Origin: Karalla daura
Lineage: Eukaryota; Chordata; Actinopteri; Chaetodontiformes; Leiognathidae
Length of the DNA: 64,000 nucleotides
Direction: 5' to 3'
Assembly: GCA_029224185.1 (NCBI GenBank)
Contig: CM055193.1
Span: forward strand, 8,125,859-8,189,858
A program made the translations under genes and the position numbers. Shown here in pieces: positions 44,411 through 57,440 of the stretch (the stretch's first letter is position 1; each line of letters opens with the position of its first letter). A model generated the notes under the pieces. The model worked only from the letters and a program-made list of their open reading frames with translations. It was not told the origin of the DNA and ran no database searches.

Positions 44411-47400
44411 TTGTGAGGAAAGCATGAAATGGATCTGTTCAGAAATGGACCGTAAATAGCATCCGAGGCGTATCTGATGAAACTAGAGCCCCTAGCATGT
44501 CTCCTTCAATGCAACAGAGCTCAGTTCTTCTGGTAAAATCAACAAAGTTCTCGGTTTTGTGCTTCCATCAGTTTACTACACTCTCAAAACTGTCTACGGG
44601 CACCACAAAACCACAAAATGGTGTTTTCATTTTGTCACTTGGTTCCATTGGTCAGCGGGTGTTGATGGCCGTTACCGTGGAAACACTAATCCGCAGGTAT
44701 CCTTGTTATTTTCGCGGAAACACCGGTCAGCAGGTGTCATGGGCTGTAACCACGGGAGTGTGGCTTCAGGTGATCATCGAGCGTTAGCATGGGATCAGAG
44801 CTGCCGACTTCTCGCTCTTGTTTTTGTGTAAGGAGTTTGTTTTTCAGGAAACTTTTGAGTGAGAGGGAGAGTGCGGTGGGTGTCTGGCCAAACTGAGCAA
44901 GATAATCCCTGCTTTATAAACCTTAAAAGCTCCCATTTTTATCATTTGAAACGTTTGGATGTTGGTGCCTCCTGGTGGTGCAATCAAAAATGACTCCAGG
45001 GACGATTGACGCACAACCATTGTGCAAATGCTCATTTTCATAAACACTAAGCCTTGATTTGGTAGATGCTATCGCCACAACAGTCAGAAAAAGGAGGCAC
45101 TGTGGGAACTAATAATAGTCATTATCATTCAATAAATGGACAGAGAGACAGACAGACAAACACAGACAGATAGGAACGCTCTTCGGGAAATGAATGTACA
45201 GCAGGTTAGAAACCGCACACAAACAGAGGCGCTAAGGGGGTCAGAGTTAGGTAGGAATTATCAAATATACATACAATTTACATAAAATATAAATAAAAGC
45301 AGCAGCACTTGTGTTTGAAGTCCTTGAATGAGTCATCATCAATAGTTAATGATTATGACTGTATAATGTGCTGAGCCGAACCAGTGACATTTTGGCACTT
45401 TTGCCGTTTTTTGTTTTTTTTTAACATCATTACGTAATTATTTACCTCCTAACAGTTTTTTTTGTAGATCCAGTTGTTTTTAGCTGTACCCACTTGTTTT
45501 TAACATAATGCGTCACATGTTATTTAGTTAAATACAGCGTAGCGTGACCTACGAGGATTGTACAGGTGTCTCAGAAACACACGGCACGCGTGACATTGAT
45601 GCACTTTGCAATCACTCTTTGCCTCGTTACTCGATTTTTTTCCTGCTCCAGATTGTGTCCTGTCCGAGTAAACAGTGTCTTTGAAGTATTCCCCCAATGT
45701 TAATAGCCACGGCACCTTTAATGATGAGGCAACAGACAAGGCCTGGGAGAAATATTAGCTCAGCAAGGTCATAGCAGACAAGGTCCCATCTGTCTCTGTG
45801 CAGCCTCGGTGGATCCCAGGCCCTTACATTACTGTGGCCCCGGGGCAGGGAAAATGGATCATCAATCTGATTTAGAGAGACTCTGGCCAATGCTGTCATT
45901 TCCAAGCAGAATAACACTAGTTTTGTCTCCCGTCACCTTTGCAGGTAAATCCGTAATAGCCAGTGATGTTAAACTGTCTCGTGGATGGCGTCTCTGAGCC
46001 CAGACCTTCACACAGCCTCGCATAGCATTACATCACGGCATCCTGCCACAGCGCTGCACTGGGGATCTCTGGCTTTAGTGCAACCCTGCAGTCAGGGCAG
46101 TAAAAGGGAGAAACACAAACTAGCAGGAGCTGTTTGGGGTTTTATATAGTGGTGAATATACTCCTGCCATGCATGCGAGGGTAATTCCCTGGCACGGGCG
46201 TGAAGTTCAAGTCTATCTGTAAACTCGCCGTCCAATCACTCCGCTCCAACTCTCAGAAATGAGACTGCCGTGTAAAACCAGATCAGCCATGCCTATAGTG
46301 CAGCCACGTTCTGCCATACGCTGCGTTTTTGCACGCGTACAAACAACTCACACGCACGCAGATGAAAAAAAAAAAAGAAGAAAAGACAGAAAAAAAACAC
46401 CTCAACACTTCTCCTGCCATGGAATTTGATGTGGTGGCTGACACAGTGGGGCAAAGTGCTGTAAACGACAGGCCTCTTTAGCCGCACGGCACTGTTGATA
46501 ATGAGTCTGTAATCCATTTGATAGCCCGTAAACTGGGTGAGATTCTTATGAGCCTGAGCCAGAGAGAGAAAAGCCAAACAGCACCCCGAGGTTGACATTT
46601 CCATAAAGAAATAAGCGTGAAGAGGAGCTCCAGTGTATTGCGGGCGGGTCCGTCACTGCTTGAACCTCACCCTCTCGGTGTATCTTTGCATGAGAGATGT
46701 CGGGGAAATGAAAGGTTGGGAGACATCCCACTCGTGCTGATTTCTGTCATTTTTCTTTTCATGCTGCTTTTCCAGTCCCTCCAATCCCAGCTGTCTTCTT
46801 ATCGGCCGTGCCCACCTATGAAGCTGCCTCTTAAGCACGAGGAAATGTCACGTTTGTCTGCCAGTGTAAATTTGCTTATCTTATACCGCGAGGAGCCAGT
46901 GAGAGGAGAGACGTGGTCCCCACTGAACGCGGCCTTCAGGGATCTTCTTGAAAGCCAGTTCTTTTCTGCTCAGCAGCGGCTCTTAAGTGACACAAATCCC
47001 TCCAACTGAGGAATGGCTTCTCCATCGTCAGGTTGCTTCAGGTACATTAGTTCTATTTTCCTGCCCAGTATGTGATGTGCTGCATTCATGCTCAGCGGAA
47101 AAGGAGAGAAAAAAAAAAAAAAAGAAACAGCAGGGGAACCCCGACTGTTACCCCTGGCTGGGTGTATAAAAACCTTGGCAGCAGCCCAAGAAACAGGCGG
47201 GTGGCCGAGCCAGCCTCGCAGTGCTTCGGCATTCTTTGAACCTCCAATCCTGCAAATCCACACATTGTTATTTACCTGGAACCGTTTGATTGACTTCCAG
47301 ACCCAAACATCATTATAGCAGGTCTGCTCGCTACGGCTCGCTACCCACGGCATTCAGCGCAGTCTTCCCCGGGTCTTCACCCTCTGCAACGCACACAGTT

Positions 47401-49689
47401 TCACAGAGAGTCCAAACATCCCTGCAGAACCAACCCCCCACCCCCCTCTGCACAGTGTGATAGTGTGCTTTGTTCTCTCTGGCAAGGTGAGTATTGTCAG
47501 GGGATCATTTAATAAGAGAGGGATTGCATGGAAAGGACAAGAAAGAGCCTCAGGTGGAGAACCTCCCTCTGATGAGGATTAGTTTTATCCTGCATATGCA
47601 AATGACATTGATTAAGCCAGAGAAAGCACTTCCCCTGCTTCAGTGTGGCATTCCTCTCCTGCAGGTAATCTCTTGAGTACTGCAACACAGCCGTGGGAGA
47701 CAATGCTAATAGCCAAAGACAAACTGCCATCATCGCACACATCATTCCTAGCTCTTAGACAGAAGGGTAGTGGCAAATTACACTGACAACTGCTGTTTGT
47801 CTTCCCCGATCTGCATACCGATTAACATGATAAGTAACATACTTCCCCATTCCTAAAATGCAACTGGATGCTTCCAGTGCGGCGCATGACTGTACAGCCT
47901 TATCGTCTTCCTGTGCTGGGACTTTTAACGTCTTAATCCCTCAGCATATTGCAGGAGATTATCTTTCTAAAATTAACTAGCCCCTTGAGACTGCAGAGAT
48001 AGCAGCTGCTTTTTTGCCACTTGGCGAGTTTTCAACAAACAAAGTGGCTTATTGCATACGGGAGAGCGAGCTCACATTAGCTTTTTAAAAGCTGTAAGAT
48101 TATAGGACTATTGTGCCATTTCCTCCACGTTCAAACAGGGGAGGAAGTGTCTGCGTGAAGGTTGGATGATTCCTGTGTTTTTTTTTGTGCTGTTTGGCAG
48201 ACTGCGCCTCTCTCAGCATGTCGTCGTTGTACTGGGAAATAAAAACAGGAATTCTAAGAGGCTGCCAATCCCACTTCAATCCCGGTGTGTCTGGCATTTA
48301 GGAGAGGCAGTCGGTCTGAATTATTGAGAGGTAAACTTGAGCTGTCATATCCTGCGGAAAATAAAATAAAATAAAAAAAACACTGCTCGCCTGTGAAACA
48401 AAATATAGATTAATCATGCTTATGGCTGTGGGTAAACAAGATTTAATTAAAGCCCATTGATTACAATTCTGCCTCCTATATTGGCAGAAGGCACCACTAA
48501 TCCTCCACATTGCCGAGCCTCTGAGAAAGAGAACCCGGACCTGCGGCACATTTTTCCCTTTTTACCTCTGCTCACCTTTTGTCACATCCACCTCAGCAGT
48601 CATTCTGGTGGCTTCTTGGAAACGGAGAGAGAAAAGGGAGAAAAAAAAATCATTAATACTGTACAGGCTCACGACTTCTCTCTGTGGAAGTCAGCGGATG
48701 TCTGCTGTGACATGACTCAGTGTTATAAGGTGGCAGGCCCGGAGTTGTAAATGTGACTGAAAGAGTCATAAATTGATTTTGGATTACATGGGAGGTAAGT
48801 GGTCAAATGGTCCCTTGAAGAGTCCTGGCCAATTAATTCCATAGTGAGCTAAAATGACAAAGCAAGCAGGACGTGCAGCAGCTCACTGTTCTCTATCATT
48901 ATTATTCCCGGCTCATGCTTTTAAAATGCGCCCTAATAGAGTGCTACCATTATCCATTATTCTGAGTCATTTAATGTATTTATATATGTCTTTTAAAGAT
49001 ACCGTATTATTTCCATGACTCCCGCTCCCGCTCTTGACTTTGAATGCAGCTACCTGCTAATTGACTTTTAATTGATATTTTGCGATACAAACGCAGAGAC
49101 TTATGTATATACATATATATAGCACTGGTCTGAGTTCAGGAGTAATTTGTGTCAACAGGGACGTTGGCTTTTCTTTTATTCTCCTTGCAGCATAAATGGA
49201 GGGACGCGCAATATCCATTCATCGTCTTCAACTTCTCATTCTAATTCGGGAGCCCGAGGAGTCTTTCAGAGCGTTCCCTGGATATTAAGGCGAGAAAACA
49301 ACCTGGACAGACTGCAGGTTTATCACGGAGCACTCACAGATCCGCATAATAAGTCACACTTAACCCTATGGGTAATTTAGAGTCATTAGTCCCCCTGATT
49401 TGCATGTGTTTAGACTTTCAAGAGGGAAGCCTTATGAACATGCTCAGAGCAAATGTATAATTCAGGATGATGTATCAGTTGTCAGCAGCAACAGGTGGCT
49501 TTCTCAGGTACGAATGCAGCCAGCGACAGGCGTTAGCAAGCCAAGCTGTGAAACTGTAAACAAATTACCTGGGTAGGTTTCAGTCTTTGGATTCCTTTCA
49601 GTCTCCTGCTAGGCTCCTGCACAGTTTCGCTTTGCTTTAAATCCTGACTGCAATTCAGAAATGCCGTGGAGGATCGCCATGTTATTTCC

Positions 49690-49860
49690 AACCATCCATT
49701 ATCTTACCAGCTTTGTACTTAAGCGTAGTCACGCGGGGGTCTGGTCGTGCCGATCATAAAAGGTGAAAGACAGGAAATACGCTCTGGACAGGTCGCCGCT
49801 GCATCACAGGGGACACACACACACACACAATCACAGCGAGGATTTGGAGTCTCAGATAAT
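49690..49860 (-). repeat. Teleost high-copy interspersed repeat, reverse copy
   Basis: Contains ccatccattatcttacc, ggtgaaagacaggaaatacg, ctctggacaggtcgccgctg, catcacaggggacacacac and acaatcacagcg, the reverse form of the end of the family seen at 61710-61965. Confidence 0.7.
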
Positions 49861-50090
49861 TCTAATGTTCACTTTAATGTTCACACCATCATTAACATCA
49901 GGTACATTCTACCTGGTGTAATATAGATGAAAAATAAATACTATTGCAAATTGAAGTACCCTTATTTATTTTCAACCATACACCATCGAAACAGTGGATA
50001 AAAGAGGGCGTACCACACATGGACAATCCAAAATTTATGAAAAGTTAGTGGGTCATGAACAAAATGGTTTAAAAAAATGGAGCTGGTAAG

Positions 50091-50820
50091 AATAGAATAG
50101 AATAGAATAGAATAGAATAGAATAGAATAGAATAGAATGGAATGGAATGGAATGGAATGGAATGGAATAGAATAGAATGGAATGGAATGAAATGGAATGG
50201 AATGGAATGGAATGGAATGGAATAGAATGGAATGGAATGGAATGGAATGAAATGAAATGGAATGGAATAGAATGGAACGGAATGGAATGGAATGGAATAG
50301 AATAGAATAGAATGGAATGGAATGGAATAGAATAGAATGGAATGGAATGAAATGAAATGGAATGGAATGGAATAGAATGGAGTGGAACGGAATGGAATAG
50401 AATAGAATGGAATGGGATTGAATGGAATGGAATAGAATAGAATGGAATGGAATGAAATGGAATGGAATGGAATGGAATGGAATGGAATGGAATAGAATAG
50501 AATAGAATGGAATGGAATGAAATGGAATGAAATGGAATGAAATGGAATGGAATGGAATAGAATGGAATGGAATGGAATAGAATGGAGTGGAATGGAATGG
50601 AATAGAATAGAATGGAATGGGATTGAATGGAATGGAATAGAATAGAATGGAATGGAATGGAATGAAATGGAATGGAATGGAATGGAATAGAATGGAATGG
50701 AATGGAATGGAATGGAATGGAATGGAATGGAATGGAATAGAATAGAATAGAATAGAATGGAATGGAATGGAATGGAATGGAATGGAATAAAATGGAATGG
50801 AATGGAATAGAATGGAATAG
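50091..50820. repeat. (GGAAT)n-type pentanucleotide satellite
   Basis: 730 bp made of 146 in-phase 5-bp units, mostly AATGG and AATAG with AATGA, AATAA, AACGG, AGTGG and GATTG variants. I see no indel that breaks the 5-bp register. It resembles the GGAAT pentamer of human classical satellites II/III. Two minus-strand open frames of nearly 300 codons (repeating Phe-His-Ser-Ile-Pro) are a by-product of the register and not genes. Confidence 0.97.
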
Positions 50821-53648
50821 TGCCAGTTCATAACATCTTTGTCTCAGGGCAGTTTGCATGATGGACACACATTTTATAGCATTCCCAAGAATACAGGAAG
50901 GAGTCAGAGGTGGAAAGCTGCTATTAGAAGGGAACACTGGACGCCGCAGAAGACTCCAGGCCGTGCAATTAGCACTTTATTCCGGGTAAGATGACTCTGA
51001 ACTGATATAACTTAGCCTAGGTAGCAACGTCAGAAATCAGTGTATTTGCCCACGAGAAGTCTCAAAACGACACACTACCTCAAGAGAACGATAGAAAACA
51101 AATTTGTGCAATGCATCAGCTGGTCGGAAAATGAGTTATTTTATCTGGAACTCATGGAGTATTCCTGCGCAACGTGAAGCACTGGATCAATCCCCCAGTT
51201 AGCGGATTGGTGTCAAACAGCTGCATGGCGAACATTTCCGACCTGCTGATGCATTGAGGAAGTTTGTTTTCTATCATTTTCTTGAACTGGTGTATTATTT
51301 TGAGACAGGTCCTCTCATAGGCAGAGAAAATGTGCTGATTAATTGTCCCCCAATGCACAATAGTGTTTTGTCTGTGTCCCTGTGCAGCATGGAATATCAC
51401 TAACGTCAGGTAAAAGTCACCAGAATACATGTCTGCTGAAGAGAGCAGGGATGTGAGCAGGGGAACACACCTACCTGTTGTAAAAACAACAGTCTGACGC
51501 AGATTCGAACCTGGGCAGCTCTATTCACCAGGCCACCATGTTGCCAATGTAGGATTTTCCCTCGCTCTACCATACTATGTCCCTGCAATTTTGAAATACC
51601 GTGGTGAAGTACACATACAGTTTTGTGATGCTGGTGATTTGCAGGCATACACTCCACTGCAATCTAGAGTAAAATAATTCACATTATAGCACCCATAGAA
51701 AGTGGAATTTTACATGTAAGAAGTAGGTTAGTCCAGAAAATGTGATATAACTCGGCATAAACAAGCCAGACGGTGTGTAAAACGTTTCAAATGAAACATT
51801 TGAAACCTTTCTTCTTAAATAACCACAGCAGTTACAGTCTACTCACTCTTAAATGCAGCAATAATAATAGCACAATGGTATAGCAGATTATAGCCTTCCG
51901 CTGGAAGAGGCTGTTTCTCTGCATCATGACTGCTTTTGCTTTTCAGTAAAAGGAAAAAAGAAGGAAGTCGTAAGTAACATTTTCCAGGTGCAGTCGCAGA
52001 ATTGCAATTGCAGAATTGTTTTCTGAAATGTGGTGGCGGTATAGCACAGCCAGCGGCCTCGCAGAAAACATAACATCTAGTCGAATGTGGATTTCTGTGT
52101 AATCATTTCAGGCCCCATAGTCATTCTCCTGCAACTTAAGTCTGCAGCAGTACCATCCTGCACTGCCTTCACTGCTTCAACAACAACAGCATCAACAACA
52201 AAAAAGACCCTCGCATCATCATCCGACTTGCAGGCAGTTTTGTGCAGACTGCTGGTGGTCCGCCGCCAAGACCACTTTGAAGAACAGGTATCGAGTATGA
52301 AACTGAAGCCTTCATAAAATGGCATTAATGGGCCATCCGTTCAAAGAGTAATGAGGGCGTCTATGGCTTTCTACCTGTATCAAAGGCGGTGTGTGCTCTT
52401 ACAGAATTATGCTCATTATTCACAATTTGGTGCAGAACCGTGTTCCGCTTCGACTCACTCCCTGGTAATATAAGCTATTTTATGGAGTGCATCTATTATC
52501 TGTAATCTGATAAAGATTTAGCAGCAGTGTATGGTTGCTGTGCCTCAGCCTCCTTTGTGTGCAGTAAAGCTCAGACTCAGACAAGTGAGTCATGTTGGAA
52601 GTGACAGCAGATATTTATCACTGCCAGTGTTTATGGCGCAGCCTCCGTGAACGGTTTTTCTTTTTTCTCCCTGTCAATCCGAAGGCCTAAGCAGGAGAGT
52701 TAAGCACTAATAAGACAGCTTCAGTGTTCATCTCGCGCACTTGACTCCTCTGTCAGATGAAGGGAGAGATCTGAGGAGGTCCTGGAGAGCCTCCCCAGTG
52801 ATCGCTGTGTGCAAATAAAGCCGATTGCTTAATAAGTAAGAACAACCACAGTCATCTCGCTGCCAAGATGTGGAGCGGTTGCATATTTTTGCCCTATCAC
52901 TGTTTTAATGTGTGAAAATCCTCCAAAAAAGAAAAAAAAATCAGTTCCAGCTTTTGCATCATGTAAAACAAGAGTGGAAGCAAACTGAGTTGTTGCTGTA
53001 GCACAGAGCGAGCACGAGCTTCACAAAATTAGGACTTGCTCCCCTATCAGGGTGCCTCTCCCAAACATAATGAATAATTAAATAATGAATAGTAGAAGCA
53101 GAGGGAAAATGTCATCAGTGCCTCAACTTGATTCCAACTACATTTTTCCTGAAGTAAAAAAAAGGGAGGAAAAAAACATCATCCACCGTTAAGATTGTAC
53201 AATTTGTTCTTTCTGAAGCTTTAAAAGTGCTTCACGGTAAATGACTGCGGTTATACAGCTATGTTTTTTTCCCCAGTCTTAGCGAACACTCAGAGAGCAC
53301 TTTGCAACACGAGCCTGAATTCAACCATTCACGCGCGCTTGCCAGAGGTTACCGTGCGAGAGCGTCAAGGTATTTCGCACAAAGACACGTCCTCACGCGG
53401 GGCTTAGGGGAATCCAACCGCTGACCGTCTAATTAGCGGACGGCTGCTCGCGCTCACCTGTTTTTGTATCCAATTCATCTGCGTTTACCTCGCCTGTAAT
53501 TGAATTTCTCAGGCAAAATTGATGAAACGTAATGATGTTTACCCGATCTCTTGTCTCCAGCCTTCACGCCTAACCTGCGTCCTTAAGATATTGTGTGTTC
53601 AACGGCACGCCGCGTGCCACTATATGAGTCCCAGGCACATTAACGAAC

Positions 53649-53692
<44 letters not shown>

Positions 53693-55330
53693 CACTTTTC
53701 TGCGGAGAAAACTGACTGACCCCGAAGCAAATAAGTTTTTGTTTGGCTTTGGTCTGCGTTTGTGATATTCTCACATCCTCTCAGCCGTGTTTGTGAGCAT
53801 CGCTTGTATCACCTTGTGAACTTTGACACACACACACACGCATACACACACACACACACACGTTGTAAAAGCATCTTGAGAGCTATCGGGGCACGTTTGC
53901 TGTTTGTGTGCCTTCATGAATTATGTCCTCCAGCAGCATATTTCCACTCTCAACTCTCTATTAGTTATCGGCTAATATGGCTCCTGACAGGCCCCTGAAG
54001 TCTGACGTGATGAGCTGATGTCTGATGCCTTCCTGCACTCTCGACCAGCGCCGAAGTGAGGAGGGGCTCACTCAGGCCACGCTGGTCATTTTATCTGTTC
54101 CTCTCGTTTCCTGCTAGTTGCATTAGCTCGCCCACTGGGGTTTCTTTTGGCACATTAAAACAGATTTGGGTTAATAATTGATGCTGCAATTTATGGACTT
54201 GAGTGCCTGAGGTTCAATTGTAAGCCTCCACTTAAAATGAAAGCATGCCTTTCATTCCTTCCTTTGCCTCAGAGCGCCGTGATTTATGGCTTCGGTTTGG
54301 TGGTGCGCAGTTTATGGTATGGGAGTCTTTTGAAGAAAAGAACCAGACGTATCATTTTTCATACAACAGTCATTTTGATGTAATTATATATGAGGTTCGG
54401 ATTTCTCATTCACACTCCAACTCAAGACAATGAAGAACAGAATATCGATCCGCGCACGTCGAGCTGTAAATCTATTCGTATTTGTGCAGCACAGGGCTCC
54501 CGGCTCCTCTTTGATTAAGAAACGTTGCTTGAAATGAATGGTCAATATCAACAGCGGCTCTGACATTAGGCGAAAAGGTCCGTCGGATGTTAATCAATAG
54601 CATTACATCGGTGATCAAGGGAAGCTCGATGTACGTGCGGGCGCCTTTCAACGCAGTTCTGACGGCTTGTCGAGAACGGCAAGTCTCATAATGTTGGACT
54701 GCGATAGGATTTCCCTCAACATGGAGATATCAGCCAGACTCATGCATTTCATCAGAGTGTATCGTTCAGCTACAAATGTCTCAGTGTGTTCCATTACTTT
54801 TACTTTTTTTTTTTCCTGTGCGAGGAGGAAATGACTTGCAGCACTGCGGGCTCACAGGACCCAGATTCTGGGACAGAAGTGGGAAGTCTGAAGACAGCTG
54901 CACATCCGGGTGTGACCCAGTTGTCATCAGACCATCAGTCCACGTTTTCCACAAGTATGTCAGTGTGACATAGCCGATCCTCTGGCTTTTTAGTCCCGCT
55001 CACGATCACAAATTTCCTTTTTTTGTGATGGCTGAAAGGGGAAATAGAAATAGGTCTGTGAGTCACAGCAAATACACAAAAACCAAAAAGAAAAAAAAGA
55101 AAGGGAGAAATGAAAATAGAAAAATGAAGACATTAAAAATTAAAAGCATCCTAATACTTTTACCTCGGCTTTGTTGACAGTCTATTTCCGACCGAAGATT
55201 TACTGCAGGTCCAAAAACATCACCACGTCATCATTCATGTATAAGTCTCGGATACTGATATGGCAGCTAAAGAACAAGTGAATCGGAATGTGACAGGACA
55301 TGATGCGAAACGAACAATCCCATACCTCCA
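50821..55330. other. Gene-free region
   Basis: No exon supported. Contains a SINE-like fragment at 51420-51660 and GA and CA short repeats (53654-53688, 53827-53860). The rest is AT-rich unique sequence with A- and T-runs. Confidence 0.5.
51420..51660 (-). repeat. tRNA-derived SINE-like fragment
   Basis: On the minus strand, TGGCCTGGTGA (A-box-like, about 51537-51527) is followed by AGAGCTGC and GGTTCGAATCT (B-box match, 51511-51501). The spacing between the boxes is too short for a working tRNA, and no acceptor stem pairs. A SINE head or tRNA pseudogene fits best. Confidence 0.5.
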
Positions 55331-55399
55331 AACCAAGTGTGCATTTATCAGCCCTTCAGGCCCACAAGTGAATGAGGGCACAGGACCATGATGGAGCAA

Positions 55400-55482
55400 A
55401 CTGGGTGATGTTTCAGATGTGCTCCTGGTTCTTTCTCGGTGTCTGATTCTTCTTCCGATTCTGGGTCAGACACACGAGGCTT

Positions 55483-55515
<33 letters not shown>

Positions 55516-55650
55516 TGAACCGCTCCAGTTACCATTTCGTTCTGGCGAGGCTACTGTACATCTTTTAGCCGAGAATGTGAAGTCACGTGATCGTTCATGG
55601 GAGTGACAGGTCATGACAACCAATCAGAGTAACTCCTACTAATGGTTGCC
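55400..55650 (+). repeat. Three-copy dispersed repeat, copy B (with CA insertion)
   Basis: Same family as 44225-44410, interrupted by a CA microsatellite (about 55483-55515). Its reverse strand reads as an acidic peptide-like stretch, DPESEEESDTEKEPGAH. Flanked by gtcacgtgatcgttcatg and aaccaatcagagt. Confidence 0.65.
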
Positions 55651-56282
55651 ACATAAGCATGAAACAGCTATATGCGGAAACCAATTATTATCAGTATTCT
55701 TCCTTCGAAATTGTGTTTTTAAAAAGCTTACGTCTGAGGCATTTCTGCTGTAACCAGTGACACGTAGCTTCAACGTTTACTCCATGAACAGAGGATAAAT
55801 ACTCACTCAAAGTTATGTTTTTCACATTACTCCCATGGTGACCCAACCCACGCCTCCCTACATCCACTACCAATACTGAGTGCAAGATAAAGGGATCCAA
55901 GGATGATAAAGATGATATTTCATACAGCTCCTATCTGCTGCTATCTTTTGGCAAGCGGTAATAGTTTCGACACTGTGCGTTCTTGCCACTGGCATCTCCA
56001 TATTAACAGATTCAATATAAGTGTTGATCCATTGAGCTTTGCGAAATGTCTGTGCAGGGGGCTTTGCTCCACAATGAGGTTGATGTGGGTTTTAAGTGAA
56101 TGGCTTGACAGCTCTTGGATGGATTGCCATGAAATTTGTCACAGGCATCTATTTCCTCACCTCACAGGGTGTATTTGAATCCCTTGACTTTTCATCTGGT
56201 GCTGTATTTTACCAGCTGGCTTAATGCCTGGCATCCCTCCCAGCAGCGGCTTTCAGCAAGGGACCTCCAGTGTTTTGATCAC

Positions 56283-56460
56283 CACCTTTTCTTTTCTATT
56301 TAATGCAAGGTGTGTCCCAGTCTCTTGATGTCTGCCTGGAGATTCTGTTGCCAGGTGTTCTTTGGCCTGGCTCTTTTCCCTCTCTTCCCTTGTCGCTCCA
56401 TGTTAAAGCTGACTGGTGGTGTTTAACACTTGTAAGCTGATTCATCTCCAACCTCCAATT
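56283..56460 (-). pseudogene. Non-LTR retrotransposon (LINE) ORF C-terminal fossil
   Basis: Minus-strand translation gives ALTWSDKGR in one frame and, after a frameshift near 56383, RPKNTWQQNLQADIKRLGHT. This resembles the C-terminal GRPKNTW(R)RDLEADIK(R)MGHTW-type tail found in many fish LINE reverse-transcriptase ORFs. A stop follows four codons later, and sequence further upstream is too decayed to read. It is an inactive relic, and the clade is not determined. Confidence 0.6.
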
Positions 56461-56790
56461 TTGTCTGCTGCCGCTGCCAGCTGTTATGTCCTCATCCCTC
56501 AGGCAGGCAGTATCATCGGGTCAAAATTATATGGGGTTTGGTTTACGACAAAATATCAGCACTACCATTGGCAGTTCTATAATGCTTAGTTGTTCTTTAG
56601 AGGGGACCTGGGATGGCTGGATGGAGTATTTATCCTTGTTCTCTGGTGTTATTATGAGACAAATAGAGCACTGGCTTATTTTAGATGTATGAATATCATG
56701 GTCCATTACTCATAAGTTGGCTTCACTCTGATTTTCTGTTTCACCTGTCACTCACTTGAACAAGTATGTGACTTTATGTTAATTGCTTGA

Positions 56791-57202
56791 AGGAGACATA
56801 TTAAGCTAATTTCTCTTCCTTTGACATGGTTCCCTGATGTCTAAAAGTAGACAGTTAGTAGCATGCTTTGCTCTGAAATACCAAAAGATTGAACACAGCA
56901 GACTTTCTGTTCTGAACGCTCAGTTTTAGTGCCTGCCCCCTGAAATGCTAATGAGCTATGCATGCCACACCCACCTCGTCCTGCAGCTGAGGTATAGAGA
57001 GCGAGGATGGGACTATGCAAATCAACCTTCTTATTACATAACAAATCTGATCGAAACTGCTCGTTTACGGTCACGTTTTCTGACTGACAGTTTGCTAAAC
57101 ATTGACCTAGTTGTAGAAACTTACGCTTAAGGGGTCGGGAGGCACTCCGCAAATACGCAAATATACATACTAAAGCAAGTGAGTTTTACATAATATGTCC
57201 CC
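56791..57202. mobile_element. MITE-like element with terminal inverted repeats
   Basis: GGAGACATATTA (56792-56803) and TAATATGTCCCC (57191-57202) are inverted with one mismatch, about 410 bp apart. The flanks ttga and ctaa could be decayed TTAA target duplications, which would suggest a piggyBac-type non-autonomous element. The interior has no transposase frame. I recognise gacatattaTg/cataatatgtcc ends as common in teleost genomes. Confidence 0.6.
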
Positions 57203-57339
57203 ACTAACAGAAAAGAATCAAATCGAATAGAATGAAGTGTGACTTTATTCAACCCACAACAGGGATATTTCAAGACAACATAACAACACAGGTAAGCGAT
57301 GTTTTATCCCAAACTAACGTGGTAACTGGAGTGATACGG

Positions 57340-57440
57340 CTCTATGCATCCGACCTTATGCATCTGAGCCAGAATCAGAGAAAGAAAGCAGATATCGAGG
57401 AAGAGCCAGGAGCGCATATACTGACATTTCACGGGACACT
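57340..57440 (-). repeat. Three-copy dispersed repeat, copy C (reverse)
   Basis: ctgagccagaatcagagaaa, cagatatcgaggaagagcca and ggagcgcatat are the reverse complement of the core of copies A and B. It lies about 140 bp beyond the MITE-like element. Confidence 0.6.

Larger units (their letters stand above)
43541..50090. other. Gene-free region between the promoter candidate and the GGAAT satellite
   Basis: No coding exon supported. Contains a repeat copy at 44225-44410, a reverse interspersed repeat at 49690-49860, and otherwise unique AT-rich DNA with several TAAT-rich stretches (48.9-49.4 kb). Confidence 0.5.

Noticed and set aside
49962..50937. Two minus-strand open frames of about 290 codons with Phe-His-Ser-Ile-Pro repeats
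   Set aside because: They are a translation of the GGAAT pentamer array in register. There is no start context, domain or non-repeat coding part.
51500..51545. Possible tRNA gene on the minus strand
   Set aside because: A- and B-box matches are present, but the spacing is too short and no acceptor or anticodon stem forms. It is kept only as a SINE-like fragment.
57100..57130. Possible microRNA or other small-RNA genes in the gene desert
   Set aside because: I scanned for familiar miRNA seeds such as let-7, miR-9, miR-124 and miR-138 and saw none. No other hairpin was strong enough to report apart from those listed.
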